From contig NZ_CP111085.1 in the NCBI RefSeq assembly GCF_026278345.1, positions 5,293,501 to 5,357,500 on the forward strand: a stretch of 64,000 bases of DNA. Direction: 5' to 3'. How positions within the stretch are numbered: position 1 is the stretch's first letter; each line of letters begins with the position of its first letter. Below the pieces are notes generated by a model that saw only the letters and a list, made by a program, of their open reading frames with translations, was not told the DNA's origin and ran no database searches. Shown here piece after piece: positions 17,697-26,249 of this stretch. This stretch comes from Tellurirhabdus rosea. GTDB taxonomy: Bacteria > Bacteroidota > Bacteroidia > Cytophagales > Spirosomataceae. Both the position numbers and the translations under genes were made by a program.

Positions 17697-18263
17697 TTAC
17701 CAAAGTCCGACAACGACCAGCCCTGCCAGGGTCGCCACTTCCATCTTTTCCCGCAGAAACTGCCGGGCTTTCACCAGCTGGTTCTTGACGGTGTTTTTGG
17801 AGATACGCAGCAGGTCACTGATTTCCTGGTAGGACATTTCCTTTTCCACCGTCAGCCGCAGAATCTGGCGCCGTTTTTCGGACAGGGAGCCGATGGCGGC
17901 CTGAAGGTGCTCCAGCCGCGCTTCGGCCACATCGTAGTCTTCCTCGCGGGTCGCTTCCATCCGTTCCAGGTACTGCTGCTTCAGCCACTCGCTTTTTTCC
18001 ATCTTTCGGAGGTAGTCGAAGGCCAGATTGCGCAGGCAGGTAAACAGGTACGAATTGAAATTAAGCTCCGGGTTGATCTGCGCCCTTCGTTCCCAGATTT
18101 TGATGAAAACCTCGTGAAGAATGTTCTCGGCCTCTTCCTCGTCCTTCAGGATCGACGTGCAGAAGCGCAGGGCCGGAGTCCGGTAGTGGTTGTACAGTTC
18201 TGCAAAGGCCACCTGATCGCCATGGATCACTCCCTGTAAAGTTTGTTCAAGTAAAAAGGCCAT
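17697..18263 (-). CDS. ECF RNA polymerase sigma-70 factor (Bacteroidetes type)
   Basis: This 188-residue protein has sigma region 2 (about 23-95, with the FNSYLFTCLRNLAFDYLRK core) and region 4 (about 125-172, EMSYQEISDLLRISKNTVKNQ as the helix-turn-helix). A short hydrophobic tail ends the protein. In Bacteroidota such factors usually pair with a FecR-type anti-sigma gene and a SusC transporter; neither is adjacent here. Instead it precedes a Tat-exported oxidoreductase by 23 bases. It may control that gene or a distant regulon. Confidence 0.93.
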   Translation of the reverse strand: MAFLLEQTLQGVIHGDQVAFAELYNHYRTPALRFCTSILKDEEEAENILHEVFIKIWERRAQINPELNFNSYLFTCLRNLAFDYLRKMEKSEWLKQQYLERMEATREEDYDVAEARLEHLQAAIGSLSEKRRQILRLTVEKEMSYQEISDLLRISKNTVKNQLVKARQFLREKMEVATLAGLVVVGLW

Positions 18264-18738
18264 GGTTTGAATTGTGGGATAGGTGTATTTAGTGATAAAA
18301 AATATCAGCGTTGTACCATTTTAAATAGAGCAGTTCGGAAGGCTCATTCGAAAGAGTTCTTCGATGGCTCCTGATCGCCCGACTGGAATGGTTGTGGTTA
18401 CGCGTTGGAAGAAATACAGCTAAGAGCGTCGTCAACCCCACTTTCCCGGAGATGCCCTAGGCCTTTTTGTTGACTTATATGGCTAACGTACAATTATTTG
18501 CCGAACCGGAAGGCCGCAAATTGCGTAATTATACCCTCAATTTGCGCAGCGCGGTCGTTCCTTAATAATTTACTCACATCCGGCCGCCGGATGTTATCGG
18601 CGAATGATTTTTCTGTTAACGAACCGGGAAGCCTACACGGGCCCGCGGCAAAAATGTTGCCCCGGAAAAGTCTCCGGGAATAGCCTTCCGGGGCCGACAC
18701 GACGTATACATAGGTGACCATCCAGACCGGTTTCCGCG
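18264..18738. other. 475-base divergent intergenic region, no gene supported
   Basis: The region separates the minus-strand sigma factor gene from the plus-strand propeller gene and should hold both promoters. It is more AT-rich than the flanking genes near the sigma factor. I see no clean TTG-N19/20-TAnnTTTG promoter. Short overlapping ORFs on both strands look like chance frames. Confidence 0.5.
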
Positions 18739-20982
18739 ATGACCTGCCAACTCCTCTTTAGTTACGGCCTTTCTTTTTTCCTGTTCCTCCGGGCAGACCC
18801 GGCGGGAGGGGAGCGGCCCGCGCCGCCGGTGGTTCCCTACGCCGACCGGGCGTTCTGGCAGGAAACGCACGAGGCCCTGCCGGTCGGAAAAAACCCGGAC
18901 GACAACCAGGTGCGCAGCATTGCCGTCGATGGGCAGGCGGCCGTCTGGATTGCAACGGCCGGGGGCGTTTTCCGGAAACCGGTCGGGCAGACCTCCTGGA
19001 GCGAGGTTCCGACGGCGGACAAAGGCCCGGCCTACGCCGTCGAAACGGACGCCCAATCGACGGTCTGGCTGGGAACCTGGAACGGGCTTTACCGCTACCG
19101 GGCCGCCCGGCTGGAGAAAGTGCCCGGACCGGCCGCGCCCATCTCGGTTCTCTGCGCCGCCGCCGAAGGCGTATACGCCCTGGGGCCGAACGGGGTCTGG
19201 CTGGTCACCGATCAAGGGTGTCAGAAGAAAGATTACGCCATTGCCCGCTCCGTCCGGGATGCGGTTTCGGACGGGCAGGGCGGCCTCTGGGTAGCCAGCG
19301 ATGTCGGCGTTTACCACTGCACAGCGGCGGGCGTCCGGCAGCTACAGGAGAAAAAGGACCTGCTCAGCGCCTATGCCCGGGGGCTTGCGCTCGACAGCCA
19401 CCAGAAACTCTGGGTCAGCGGACTCGGCGGCGTTTCCATCCTGGGCGGGCTTTCCCGCGAACAGGCGCTCACGCCCGAGCAGGGCCTGCCTACCGTTTTC
19501 GGCACCTGCGTCCAGCGCGCGCCCGACAGCACCATGTGGGTCGGCACCGAAGCCGGGGTGGTGCGTTACCGCCCGGACGGTCGGCGGTCCCTGCTGTTTT
19601 CGCGCCGCTGGCTTCTCGACGACCACGTTCGGGACATTGCCTTCGACAAAGCCGGCAACGCCTGGATTGCCACCGACAAAGGCGTGAGCGCCATCCGGCG
19701 GCAGGCCATGACGCTGGCGCAGAAGGCCGATTTTTTCTACGACGTTCTGATGAAACGCCACATCCGGGAGCCGTGGATCGCCGGCCAGTGCCGACTGCCC
19801 GTGGCGGGCGACCTGACCCGGTGGGAACCCGAAGACGACGATAACGACGGGGAATATACGGGCAACTATCTGGCGATGGAAGCTTTCCGCTACGCCGTCA
19901 CCCAACGTCCGGATGCGCGCGAGAAAGCGGCCAGAGCGTTCCGGTTTCTGAAGCTTCTTCAGGAGGTGACCGGCACCGACGGGTTCTTCGCCCGGACCAT
20001 CGTTCCCGCCCGCTGGACAACCGTACACGACGGCAACCGCCACTACACCGACCGCCAGCTGGCCGACGAACTGGTGAAGGAGCCGCGCTTCAAACCTGTC
20101 ACGGTCCGGTGGCACCAATTGGCGGACGGAAAGTGGCTCTGGAAAGGCGATACCAGCAGCGACGAACTGTGCGGCCACATGATGGGCTACTATTTTTACT
20201 ACGAACTTGTGGCCGACGAGGCCGAAAAAAGGCTGGTTCGCCAGCAGGTGAAACGCATTGCGGACCACCTCATCGCGCACGATTTCAACCTGGTGGACGT
20301 GGACGGGAAGCCGACACGCTGGGCCGTCTGGTCGCCGGAGCAGCTCAACCGCCATCCGGAATGGGCTCCCGACCGGCACCAGAATTCCATGGAAATACTG
20401 GCTTTTATGAAACTGGCCCACCACGTCACCGGCGAAGCTACTTACGAGCAGCATTACCTCCGGCTCATTGAAAAAGAAGGGTATCTCGACAACATGGCCC
20501 GAATTTCGGAGCAGAATCCAGCCTGGTTCATCTATTTCGACGTCATGCTGTCGGCTTACTGTTACCCCATTCTGCTCGGCTGCGAGAAAGACCCCCGGCG
20601 GCTTGCGTTCTACCAGAAGCACATGGACGAATGGTTCGAACGCCGCCGCGGCGACCACAATCCGCTGATCAATTTCCTGTATGCTTATTCGCGGGGAAAA
20701 GCGGAGGAGTTGAACCACTCCGCCGAGTTCTTCCGGGATACGCCGCTAGACCTGATCGACTGGCCCATCGACCATACCAAACGGGAAGATATCCGGCTGG
20801 TCCGCAAGCCGGTTCTGGACGAACTGCAGGTCAGCGAACTGCCGCCGCCCAGCATCCGACTGACCATCCGGTGGGACAAAAATCCGTGGACGGCCGCGGG
20901 CGGTGACCCGCATAAGGAGCGGGAACCCGTTTTCTGGCTGCTGCCGTACTGGATGGGACGGTATCTGAAGCTGATTCAGTGA
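18739..20982 (+). CDS. Exported protein: N-terminal beta-propeller fused to C-terminal alpha-barrel (paralogue A)
   Basis: This 747-residue protein begins with a short hydrophobic N terminus. Residues about 50-325 contain repeated blades of the two-component-regulator propeller type (AVWIATAGGVFRK, TVWLGTWNGLYRY, GLWVASDVGVYH, TMWVGTEAGVVRY, NAWIATDKGVSAI). Residues about 340-747 are helical, with DDDNDGEYTG (about 365), WKGDTSSDE (about 466-474) and a C-terminal WLLPYWMGRYL. This half resembles alpha/alpha-toroid glycosidase folds, but I cannot name a family. There is no histidine kinase or DNA-binding part, so the propeller is not part of a hybrid sensor. A paralogue lies two genes downstream with a sialidase-fold gene between. 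Confidence 0.75.
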   Translation: MTCQLLFSYGLSFFLFLRADPAGGERPAPPVVPYADRAFWQETHEALPVGKNPDDNQVRSIAVDGQAAVWIATAGGVFRKPVGQTSWSEVPTADKGPAYAVETDAQSTVWLGTWNGLYRYRAARLEKVPGPAAPISVLCAAAEGVYALGPNGVWLVTDQGCQKKDYAIARSVRDAVSDGQGGLWVASDVGVYHCTAAGVRQLQEKKDLLSAYARGLALDSHQKLWVSGLGGVSILGGLSREQALTPEQGLPTVFGTCVQRAPDSTMWVGTEAGVVRYRPDGRRSLLFSRRWLLDDHVRDIAFDKAGNAWIATDKGVSAIRRQAMTLAQKADFFYDVLMKRHIREPWIAGQCRLPVAGDLTRWEPEDDDNDGEYTGNYLAMEAFRYAVTQRPDAREKAARAFRFLKLLQEVTGTDGFFARTIVPARWTTVHDGNRHYTDRQLADELVKEPRFKPVTVRWHQLADGKWLWKGDTSSDELCGHMMGYYFYYELVADEAEKRLVRQQVKRIADHLIAHDFNLVDVDGKPTRWAVWSPEQLNRHPEWAPDRHQNSMEILAFMKLAHHVTGEATYEQHYLRLIEKEGYLDNMARISEQNPAWFIYFDVMLSAYCYPILLGCEKDPRRLAFYQKHMDEWFERRRGDHNPLINFLYAYSRGKAEELNHSAEFFRDTPLDLIDWPIDHTKREDIRLVRKPVLDELQVSELPPPSIRLTIRWDKNPWTAAGGDPHKEREPVFWLLPYWMGRYLKLIQ

Positions 20983-21013
20983 CTTTTACAGGAAATATCG
21001 GAGTGTTCCGCTT

Positions 21014-22210
21014 ATGAGTGATTCTTTACAGAAAATGCGACAGATCATTTGTACCATATGCCTGCTGTCGATGCTGGCCGGAACGGGCAGGGCGCAGCCC
21101 GTCGTGCGGCAAACGCTGATTTTTCCGAAGCAGGACAAACACGTCCACGGCAGCACGCTGGTGAGTCTGCCCAACGGCGATATGCTGGCGGCCTGGTTTT
21201 ACGGCAGCGGCGAACGCACCGCCGACGATGTCCGCATCATGGGAGCCCGGCTGAAAAAGGGCGATAGGGCCTGGAGCGAACCGTTCCTGATGGCCGACAC
21301 GCCCGGCCTGCCCGACTGCAATCCCGTGCTGTTTCTGAACCACCAGGGCAAATTATTCCTCGTCTGGATCGCCGTTCAGGCCAATCTGTGGGAGCAGTCC
21401 ATCCTCCGGGTCCGGACGGCAACGGATTATCTGAAAAGCGGCCCCCCGGTCTGGAACTGGCAGGACAACATGTTGCTCAAACCCGACAGCCGCTTCACAG
21501 AGGAGGTCGAAAAACGCTTCAAGGAACTGCCCGACCATCCGATAGGCTGGGCCGGTTACGCGCCGAAATACGACGAGATGATCGTGAGCGCCAGCCGGGA
21601 CGCGGCCAAACGGAGCATCGGCTGGATGACCCGCATCAAACCGTTGCTGCTCGGCAATGGCCGGATTGTGCTGCCGCTGTATTCCGACGGCTTCAATTTT
21701 TCGATGATGGCCCTTTCGGACGACGACGGGACTACGTGGCGGCCGGGCCTGCCCGTGGTGGGCCGGGGACCGATCCAGCCGGCGCTGGCGCAGCGTAAAG
21801 ACGGCTCGCTGCTGGCCCTCATGCGCGACAGCGGCGACGAACCGACGCGGGTGCACGTCAGCGAGTCGGCCGACCGGGGCGAAAGCTGGAAAGCCACGCG
21901 GAAAACCGACATTCCCAACACGGCCAGCGTCGAACTGCTGGTGCTGCAGGACGGGAAATGGGCGTTTCTGGGCAACGACGTTTCGGACGGACGCTACCGG
22001 CTGAGTCTGTACCTGTCGGACGACGAGGGCCGTACCTGGAAGTGGAAAACCCGCCTCGAAGACGGGCCGCCGGGCAAGGGCAGTTATTCCTACCCCGCGC
22101 TGATCCAGACCTCCGACGGCCTGCTGCACATGACCTATTCTTCCCACGAAGGCCCGACCGGGAAAGCCATCAAATACGTGGTGGTAGACCCCAAGCGCCT
22201 GATTCAATGA
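21014..22210 (+). CDS. Sialidase-superfamily (BNR/Asp-box) exported protein
   Basis: This 398-residue protein has a signal peptide; the ATG at 21035 (MRQIIC) gives an equally good or better one than the ATG at 21014. Three Asp-box motifs are clear: SDDDGTTW (235-242), SADRGESW (286-292) and SDDEGRTW (335-342), which mark a six-bladed sialidase-type propeller. The canonical FRIP motif that carries the first catalytic arginine of sialidases is not seen. It belongs to the broad sialidase_2 group, which also contains other glycan-active enzymes. It lies 31 bases after paralogue A and 27 bases before paralogue B, so the three genes look like one operon. Confidence 0.82.
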   Translation: MSDSLQKMRQIICTICLLSMLAGTGRAQPVVRQTLIFPKQDKHVHGSTLVSLPNGDMLAAWFYGSGERTADDVRIMGARLKKGDRAWSEPFLMADTPGLPDCNPVLFLNHQGKLFLVWIAVQANLWEQSILRVRTATDYLKSGPPVWNWQDNMLLKPDSRFTEEVEKRFKELPDHPIGWAGYAPKYDEMIVSASRDAAKRSIGWMTRIKPLLLGNGRIVLPLYSDGFNFSMMALSDDDGTTWRPGLPVVGRGPIQPALAQRKDGSLLALMRDSGDEPTRVHVSESADRGESWKATRKTDIPNTASVELLVLQDGKWAFLGNDVSDGRYRLSLYLSDDEGRTWKWKTRLEDGPPGKGSYSYPALIQTSDGLLHMTYSSHEGPTGKAIKYVVVDPKRLIQ

Positions 22211-22237
22211 CCTATCCTTCTCCAACCCGATTTAAGT

Positions 22238-24478
22238 ATGCGTACACTCAAGTCAATACCCTTTCTGATTTTGCTGTGCCTGACGTTCGGCTCCGGTCTT
22301 CTGGCGCAACAGCCCGTGTATCAGGACAAACCGTTCTGGCAGGACTTTAGCGTGAAGTTTTATGCCGAGAAACCAACCCTGCAGGAAGTCTATTGCGACC
22401 GGAACGGCGCCGTCAAAGTCATGGCTTCGGACGGGCTGATGCATCCGTACGACGGGCAGTTTCTCTTTCCCGGTAAACTGCTGACAGATAACTCGTACCG
22501 GACGCTTAAAAACAAAAAAATCGCCGCCATCGCGCTGCACGACCAGCAAATCGTGTACTTGGACGACAAGGCCGTTCTGAGTAATGCCTGGGCGGGCAGC
22601 CTCTACTGCAAACACGAACTGCCCGGCGCCCGGATGCTGGCCGGAAGCCCCGGTTTTGCGTTCCTCATTTCCGACGGTTCCGGCCTGCATCTGGTCCGGG
22701 ATTCCCAGACGCTTTTCAAAGGCAGGGTGACCGACGACGAGGTGATCGAACTGCGTTACCACGAAGCGGGTAAGCTGTTCTGGATTCTGGGGAAAAAAGC
22801 GCTGTACTCGTTCAAACCGGCGGGCAACACGCTGTCAACGGTATTCGAAGGGGCTAATTTTACGGCCTTCGACCTGACGGATCAGGGCCGGAAAGTGGTC
22901 ATTGGCACAAGCGACGGCTATCTGGAAGTGGACGTGGCAACTCGGAAACAAAGCGGCGACATCCGGCGTAAGCTCCCCGACCCCCGGATTACGGCCGTTC
23001 GGGAGGTGGCCGGAAAACTGTGGTTTGGCTCCCCGACGGGGGCGTTCGCGCTTCGGCCCGACGGCAAATTCGATTATTACAACGGCGAACGCTGGCTGCC
23101 CGGCAACGAGGTGGTGCAGATCGAGAAAGGGCCGAAACAGTCGGTGCTGGTGCTGACTAAAGGCGGGCTGGGCCAGATTTGCTTTAAATCCATGACGCTG
23201 CACGACAAAGCGATGGTTTTTGAGGAACAGGTGCGCAGCCGCCACATTCGCAACGGGTTCAATGCGTCGCTGGATGGCCTCGAAAAAGGAAATATTGCCA
23301 CCGGCTATATGAGTGATTCGGACAACGACGGCCTCTGGACTTCCATGTACCTGGCAGGCGAAGTGTTCCGCTACGCCGCGACCAAAGACCCCGACGCCCT
23401 GCAAAACTGCCGCGAGTCGCTGGACGCGATGGAGCGGCTGTACACCATCAACCCGGTGCCCGGCTTTCCGGCGCGTTCGTTCGAAAGGAGCGGTTTCGGC
23501 AAATCCCTGGCCGATCCCGAACGCTGGCAGCACGCCAAAGACCCCGAATGGGACTGGAAAGCGACCACGAGCAGCGACGAAGCCATCGGACACATTTTCG
23601 CCTTCGGAGCCATCGCCGAACTCATCCCGGACCCGGTGATGAAGAAAAAGGCCGTTACGCTCATCGACACGCTGATGAGCCATATCGTCAGAAACGATCT
23701 GTACCTGATCGACTACGACGGCAAACCGACGCTCTGGGGCAAGTGGAATCCGAAGTACGTCAACGGGTTCGATGTGTCGGTGGGCGACCGCAAGCTGAAC
23801 TCGTCGAACATCATCGGCATGCTCCAGACGGCTTATTTTTTCACGAAAAAGGAAAAATACAGGCAGAAGGCGTTCGAACTGATGGACAAGCACGGCTACC
23901 TGGAAAACCTGATGCGGCCCATGAGCGTCATCGGCCGGGCACCGGACAGCGCCGACCCCCACGCCAAAAACCTGTCGGAAAGCTGGAACCACTCCGACGA
24001 CGAAATGTACTTTGTCGGCTACTGGGGTCTTTACCGCTACGCCTTCAACGAAACCCTCAAGGCGCAGTACAAAAAGGCGATTCTGGACCACTGGCAGGCC
24101 GAACGGCCGGAAAAGGAGGGTGCCTGGAACATCTTTACGGCCATGGTCGGTACGAAGGAATTTGACCTGCCCGAGGCCGTCTGGTATCTGCAGGAGCACC
24201 CGCTGGACCTCATCGACTGGAACATCCAGAACAGCCACCGCAAGGACATCGAAATGCTGGCATCCAACTTCCGGAACCAGACAACGAAGGAAGTGCTGCC
24301 TCCGGACGAGCGGCCCGTGCAGCGGCACAACGCCAACATGTTCAGCCTCGACCGGACGCGCGGCAACGGCGTTTCGGAACACAGCGCCGGGGACATCTGG
24401 CTGCTGCCGTACTGGATGGGACGCTATCTGGGCGTCATCAGCGGCCCGGTGACGGAAAGTGCGATTAGCCGGAAATAA
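22238..24478 (+). CDS. Exported propeller plus alpha-barrel protein (paralogue B)
   Basis: This 746-residue protein has a clear signal peptide (LLCLTFGSGLLAQQ). It is the same length and layout as the gene two places upstream. The N-terminal propeller (about 30-320) is diverged. The helical half repeats the landmarks: DSDNDGLWTSMYLAGEVFRYA (about 358), WKATTSSDEAIGH (about 440) and the C-terminal WLLPYWMGRYL. The conserved acidic and TSSDE motifs in both copies suggest an active or ligand site in the helical domain. The function is unknown; glycan hydrolysis or binding is plausible from the sialidase-fold neighbour. Confidence 0.75.
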   Translation: MRTLKSIPFLILLCLTFGSGLLAQQPVYQDKPFWQDFSVKFYAEKPTLQEVYCDRNGAVKVMASDGLMHPYDGQFLFPGKLLTDNSYRTLKNKKIAAIALHDQQIVYLDDKAVLSNAWAGSLYCKHELPGARMLAGSPGFAFLISDGSGLHLVRDSQTLFKGRVTDDEVIELRYHEAGKLFWILGKKALYSFKPAGNTLSTVFEGANFTAFDLTDQGRKVVIGTSDGYLEVDVATRKQSGDIRRKLPDPRITAVREVAGKLWFGSPTGAFALRPDGKFDYYNGERWLPGNEVVQIEKGPKQSVLVLTKGGLGQICFKSMTLHDKAMVFEEQVRSRHIRNGFNASLDGLEKGNIATGYMSDSDNDGLWTSMYLAGEVFRYAATKDPDALQNCRESLDAMERLYTINPVPGFPARSFERSGFGKSLADPERWQHAKDPEWDWKATTSSDEAIGHIFAFGAIAELIPDPVMKKKAVTLIDTLMSHIVRNDLYLIDYDGKPTLWGKWNPKYVNGFDVSVGDRKLNSSNIIGMLQTAYFFTKKEKYRQKAFELMDKHGYLENLMRPMSVIGRAPDSADPHAKNLSESWNHSDDEMYFVGYWGLYRYAFNETLKAQYKKAILDHWQAERPEKEGAWNIFTAMVGTKEFDLPEAVWYLQEHPLDLIDWNIQNSHRKDIEMLASNFRNQTTKEVLPPDERPVQRHNANMFSLDRTRGNGVSEHSAGDIWLLPYWMGRYLGVISGPVTESAISRK

Positions 24479-24480
24479 TT

Positions 24481-24577
24481 TTCTCGCAGATTTCCGCTGA
24501 TTTACTTCGCAGATTCTCGCAGATGGATCGTGTTTCTGCGAAAATCTGCGAGAAAAATCAGCGGAAATCTGCGAGAA
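24481..24577. repeat. Inverted repeat with CGCAGATT words (IR-B)
   Basis: A 23-base arm at 24481-24503 is the exact reverse complement of 24555-24577. Inside it, further TCGCAGAT and ATCTGCGA copies pair with each other. It fills the 104-base gap between two convergent genes, starting 2 bases after one stop and ending 5 bases before the other. It could act as a bidirectional terminator, but there is no long T run. Confidence 0.85.
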
Positions 24578-24582
24578 ACAAC

Positions 24583-26238
24583 TCATTTTTTCAACGCTTC
24601 CTCGACCGCGTTCCCGACATTTCCGCTGGGCGGCAGAATGTGCAGCAGCGCGGAAAGAGTCGGGGCGATGTCCGAAATGGTCGTCCGACGGAGCGTTTCG
24701 CCCTTGTTGACGCCCCAGCCGTAAAGCAGGAACGGCACGTGGGTATCGTAGTTGTAAGGCGTCCCGTGGGTCGTTCCGGTAGCCCCGCCGGGGAACCAGC
24801 CCGGCTGCGTGACAATTTGCAGATCGCCGCTCCGTTTGGCGTTGTAGTTGTTTTTAAACAGGCCAAGCAGGTAATCATTCAGGTTGGAACTGCCGAGCGT
24901 CCTGAGGTTGATCACGTCGGCGATGCCTTCCATCGGCAGCAGCGCTTCCCGGATAGCCTCTGCGGCGGCTTCCACGGTTACCTTCTTTTCCCGGAGGGCT
25001 TTGTGATTCAGATAAATCTGGAAGTTTTCGCTCGCCTGCAAATAATCCCCGGCCCCAAACGCATCGTTCAGCGCCTTTTTGACGGCCGCGCCTACCTGAC
25101 GTTCGTTGATGAGCCCGGCGGGCAGGTTATGCTGTTTCCAGAAACCGGGAATGTCCATCACGCCGTGGTCGGCCGTCAGGAAGACCGTGTAATTGCCTTT
25201 GCCTACCCAGCCGTCGAGGAAGTTGAGCAGGTCGGCAAATTCAAGGTCGAGGCGGAGGTAGATGTCTTCCTGTTCGACGGAGTTGGGGCCGAAGGCGTGG
25301 CCGATGCGGTCGGGCGTGGAGAAGCTGACCGCCAGAAAATCCGTGGCGGGCCCTTTGCCCATATTTTCCCCTTTGATGGCGGCAATGGCCATGTCTTTGG
25401 TGAGCGTATTGCCCCAGGGCGTCGAAAGTACGGCCCCGAAAGCATCACCGGCGAGTCCGGCTACGTCGTAGGGCAGCACGGGTTTGGAGGCACCGGGGAG
25501 CTTGGCTTCGTAGGGCTGGTCGTCGGCGGTGCTTTCGGTGTACTGGTCCGGCGGCAGCATCGTCTGCCAGCCGCGTTTGGCGTATTCCGAAGGCAGCCGC
25601 TTGGCGTTCTGGTCTTTGGCCCACTGCGGCAGGTCGGGCATGTAAAACGTGCTCGTTACCCAGTTGCCGGTTTTGGAATCGAACCAGTAGGCACCCGTCG
25701 CGGCATGGCCCGCCGGCAGGATGGAACCCCGGTCTTTGATGGCTACGCCCACCGTTTTGGAGCGGAAATTGGTCGCAATCTGAAGCTGGTCCGTCACGGT
25801 GCTCGTCAGTAGGTTCCGGGGCGACATTTTGCCCACGGCGTTGTTGGTACTACCGACGGTCTTCACGGTGCTGTCTTCCACGCAGTAAACGCTTTTCCGG
25901 ACAATGGGGTCGTACCACTCGTTGCCGACGATGCCGTTGATGGACGGGATGGAGCCGGTATACACCGCCGCGTGCCCCGCCGCCGTGACCGTCAGGGCGT
26001 AGGGATAATGGTTGTTGCGGCAGTTGAAGCCCTCGTTCAGCATCCGTTTGAAGCCGCCGGGACTGTATTTGTCGTAATACCGGTAAAAATAATCGTAGCG
26101 CATCTGGTCGACGACGATGCCCACCACCAGCTTCGGGCGGGGCAGCGCCGCCGGTGCGGCCGCTTTTTTCGGAGACGACTGGGAAAACGCGGTCCAGCTA
26201 ACGAGGGACGCGGCAATAAGCAGGAAATACTTTTTCAC
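24583..26238 (-). CDS. PafA-type alkaline phosphatase superfamily protein
   Basis: This 551-residue protein has a signal peptide (LVSWTAFSQS). The alkaline phosphatase/NPP core is seen as VVGIVVDQMRYDY (metal ligand Asp44), a nucleophile-threonine segment ALTVTAAGHAAVYTG (81-95) and FLTADHGVMDIP with the second Asp-His metal pair. Length and motif spacing fit the calcium-independent PafA group known from Bacteroidota. It would release phosphate from monoesters in the periplasm. It is the last gene of a three-gene minus-strand unit; its start is 11 bases after the upstream stop. Confidence 0.9.
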   Translation of the reverse strand: MKKYFLLIAASLVSWTAFSQSSPKKAAAPAALPRPKLVVGIVVDQMRYDYFYRYYDKYSPGGFKRMLNEGFNCRNNHYPYALTVTAAGHAAVYTGSIPSINGIVGNEWYDPIVRKSVYCVEDSTVKTVGSTNNAVGKMSPRNLLTSTVTDQLQIATNFRSKTVGVAIKDRGSILPAGHAATGAYWFDSKTGNWVTSTFYMPDLPQWAKDQNAKRLPSEYAKRGWQTMLPPDQYTESTADDQPYEAKLPGASKPVLPYDVAGLAGDAFGAVLSTPWGNTLTKDMAIAAIKGENMGKGPATDFLAVSFSTPDRIGHAFGPNSVEQEDIYLRLDLEFADLLNFLDGWVGKGNYTVFLTADHGVMDIPGFWKQHNLPAGLINERQVGAAVKKALNDAFGAGDYLQASENFQIYLNHKALREKKVTVEAAAEAIREALLPMEGIADVINLRTLGSSNLNDYLLGLFKNNYNAKRSGDLQIVTQPGWFPGGATGTTHGTPYNYDTHVPFLLYGWGVNKGETLRRTTISDIAPTLSALLHILPPSGNVGNAVEEALKK

Positions 26239-26249
26239 GATTGGAAATT

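Noticed and set aside
18494..18721. Short overlapping frames on both strands between the sigma factor and propeller genes
   Set aside because: They have no domain, no promoter and overlapping opposite frames, as expected by chance.
24481..24577. Reading the inverted repeats as ordinary rho-independent terminators
   Set aside because: Most lack a T tract, their arms are internally repetitive, and one lies in a divergent promoter region. Termination remains possible for those between convergent genes, but does not explain the form.
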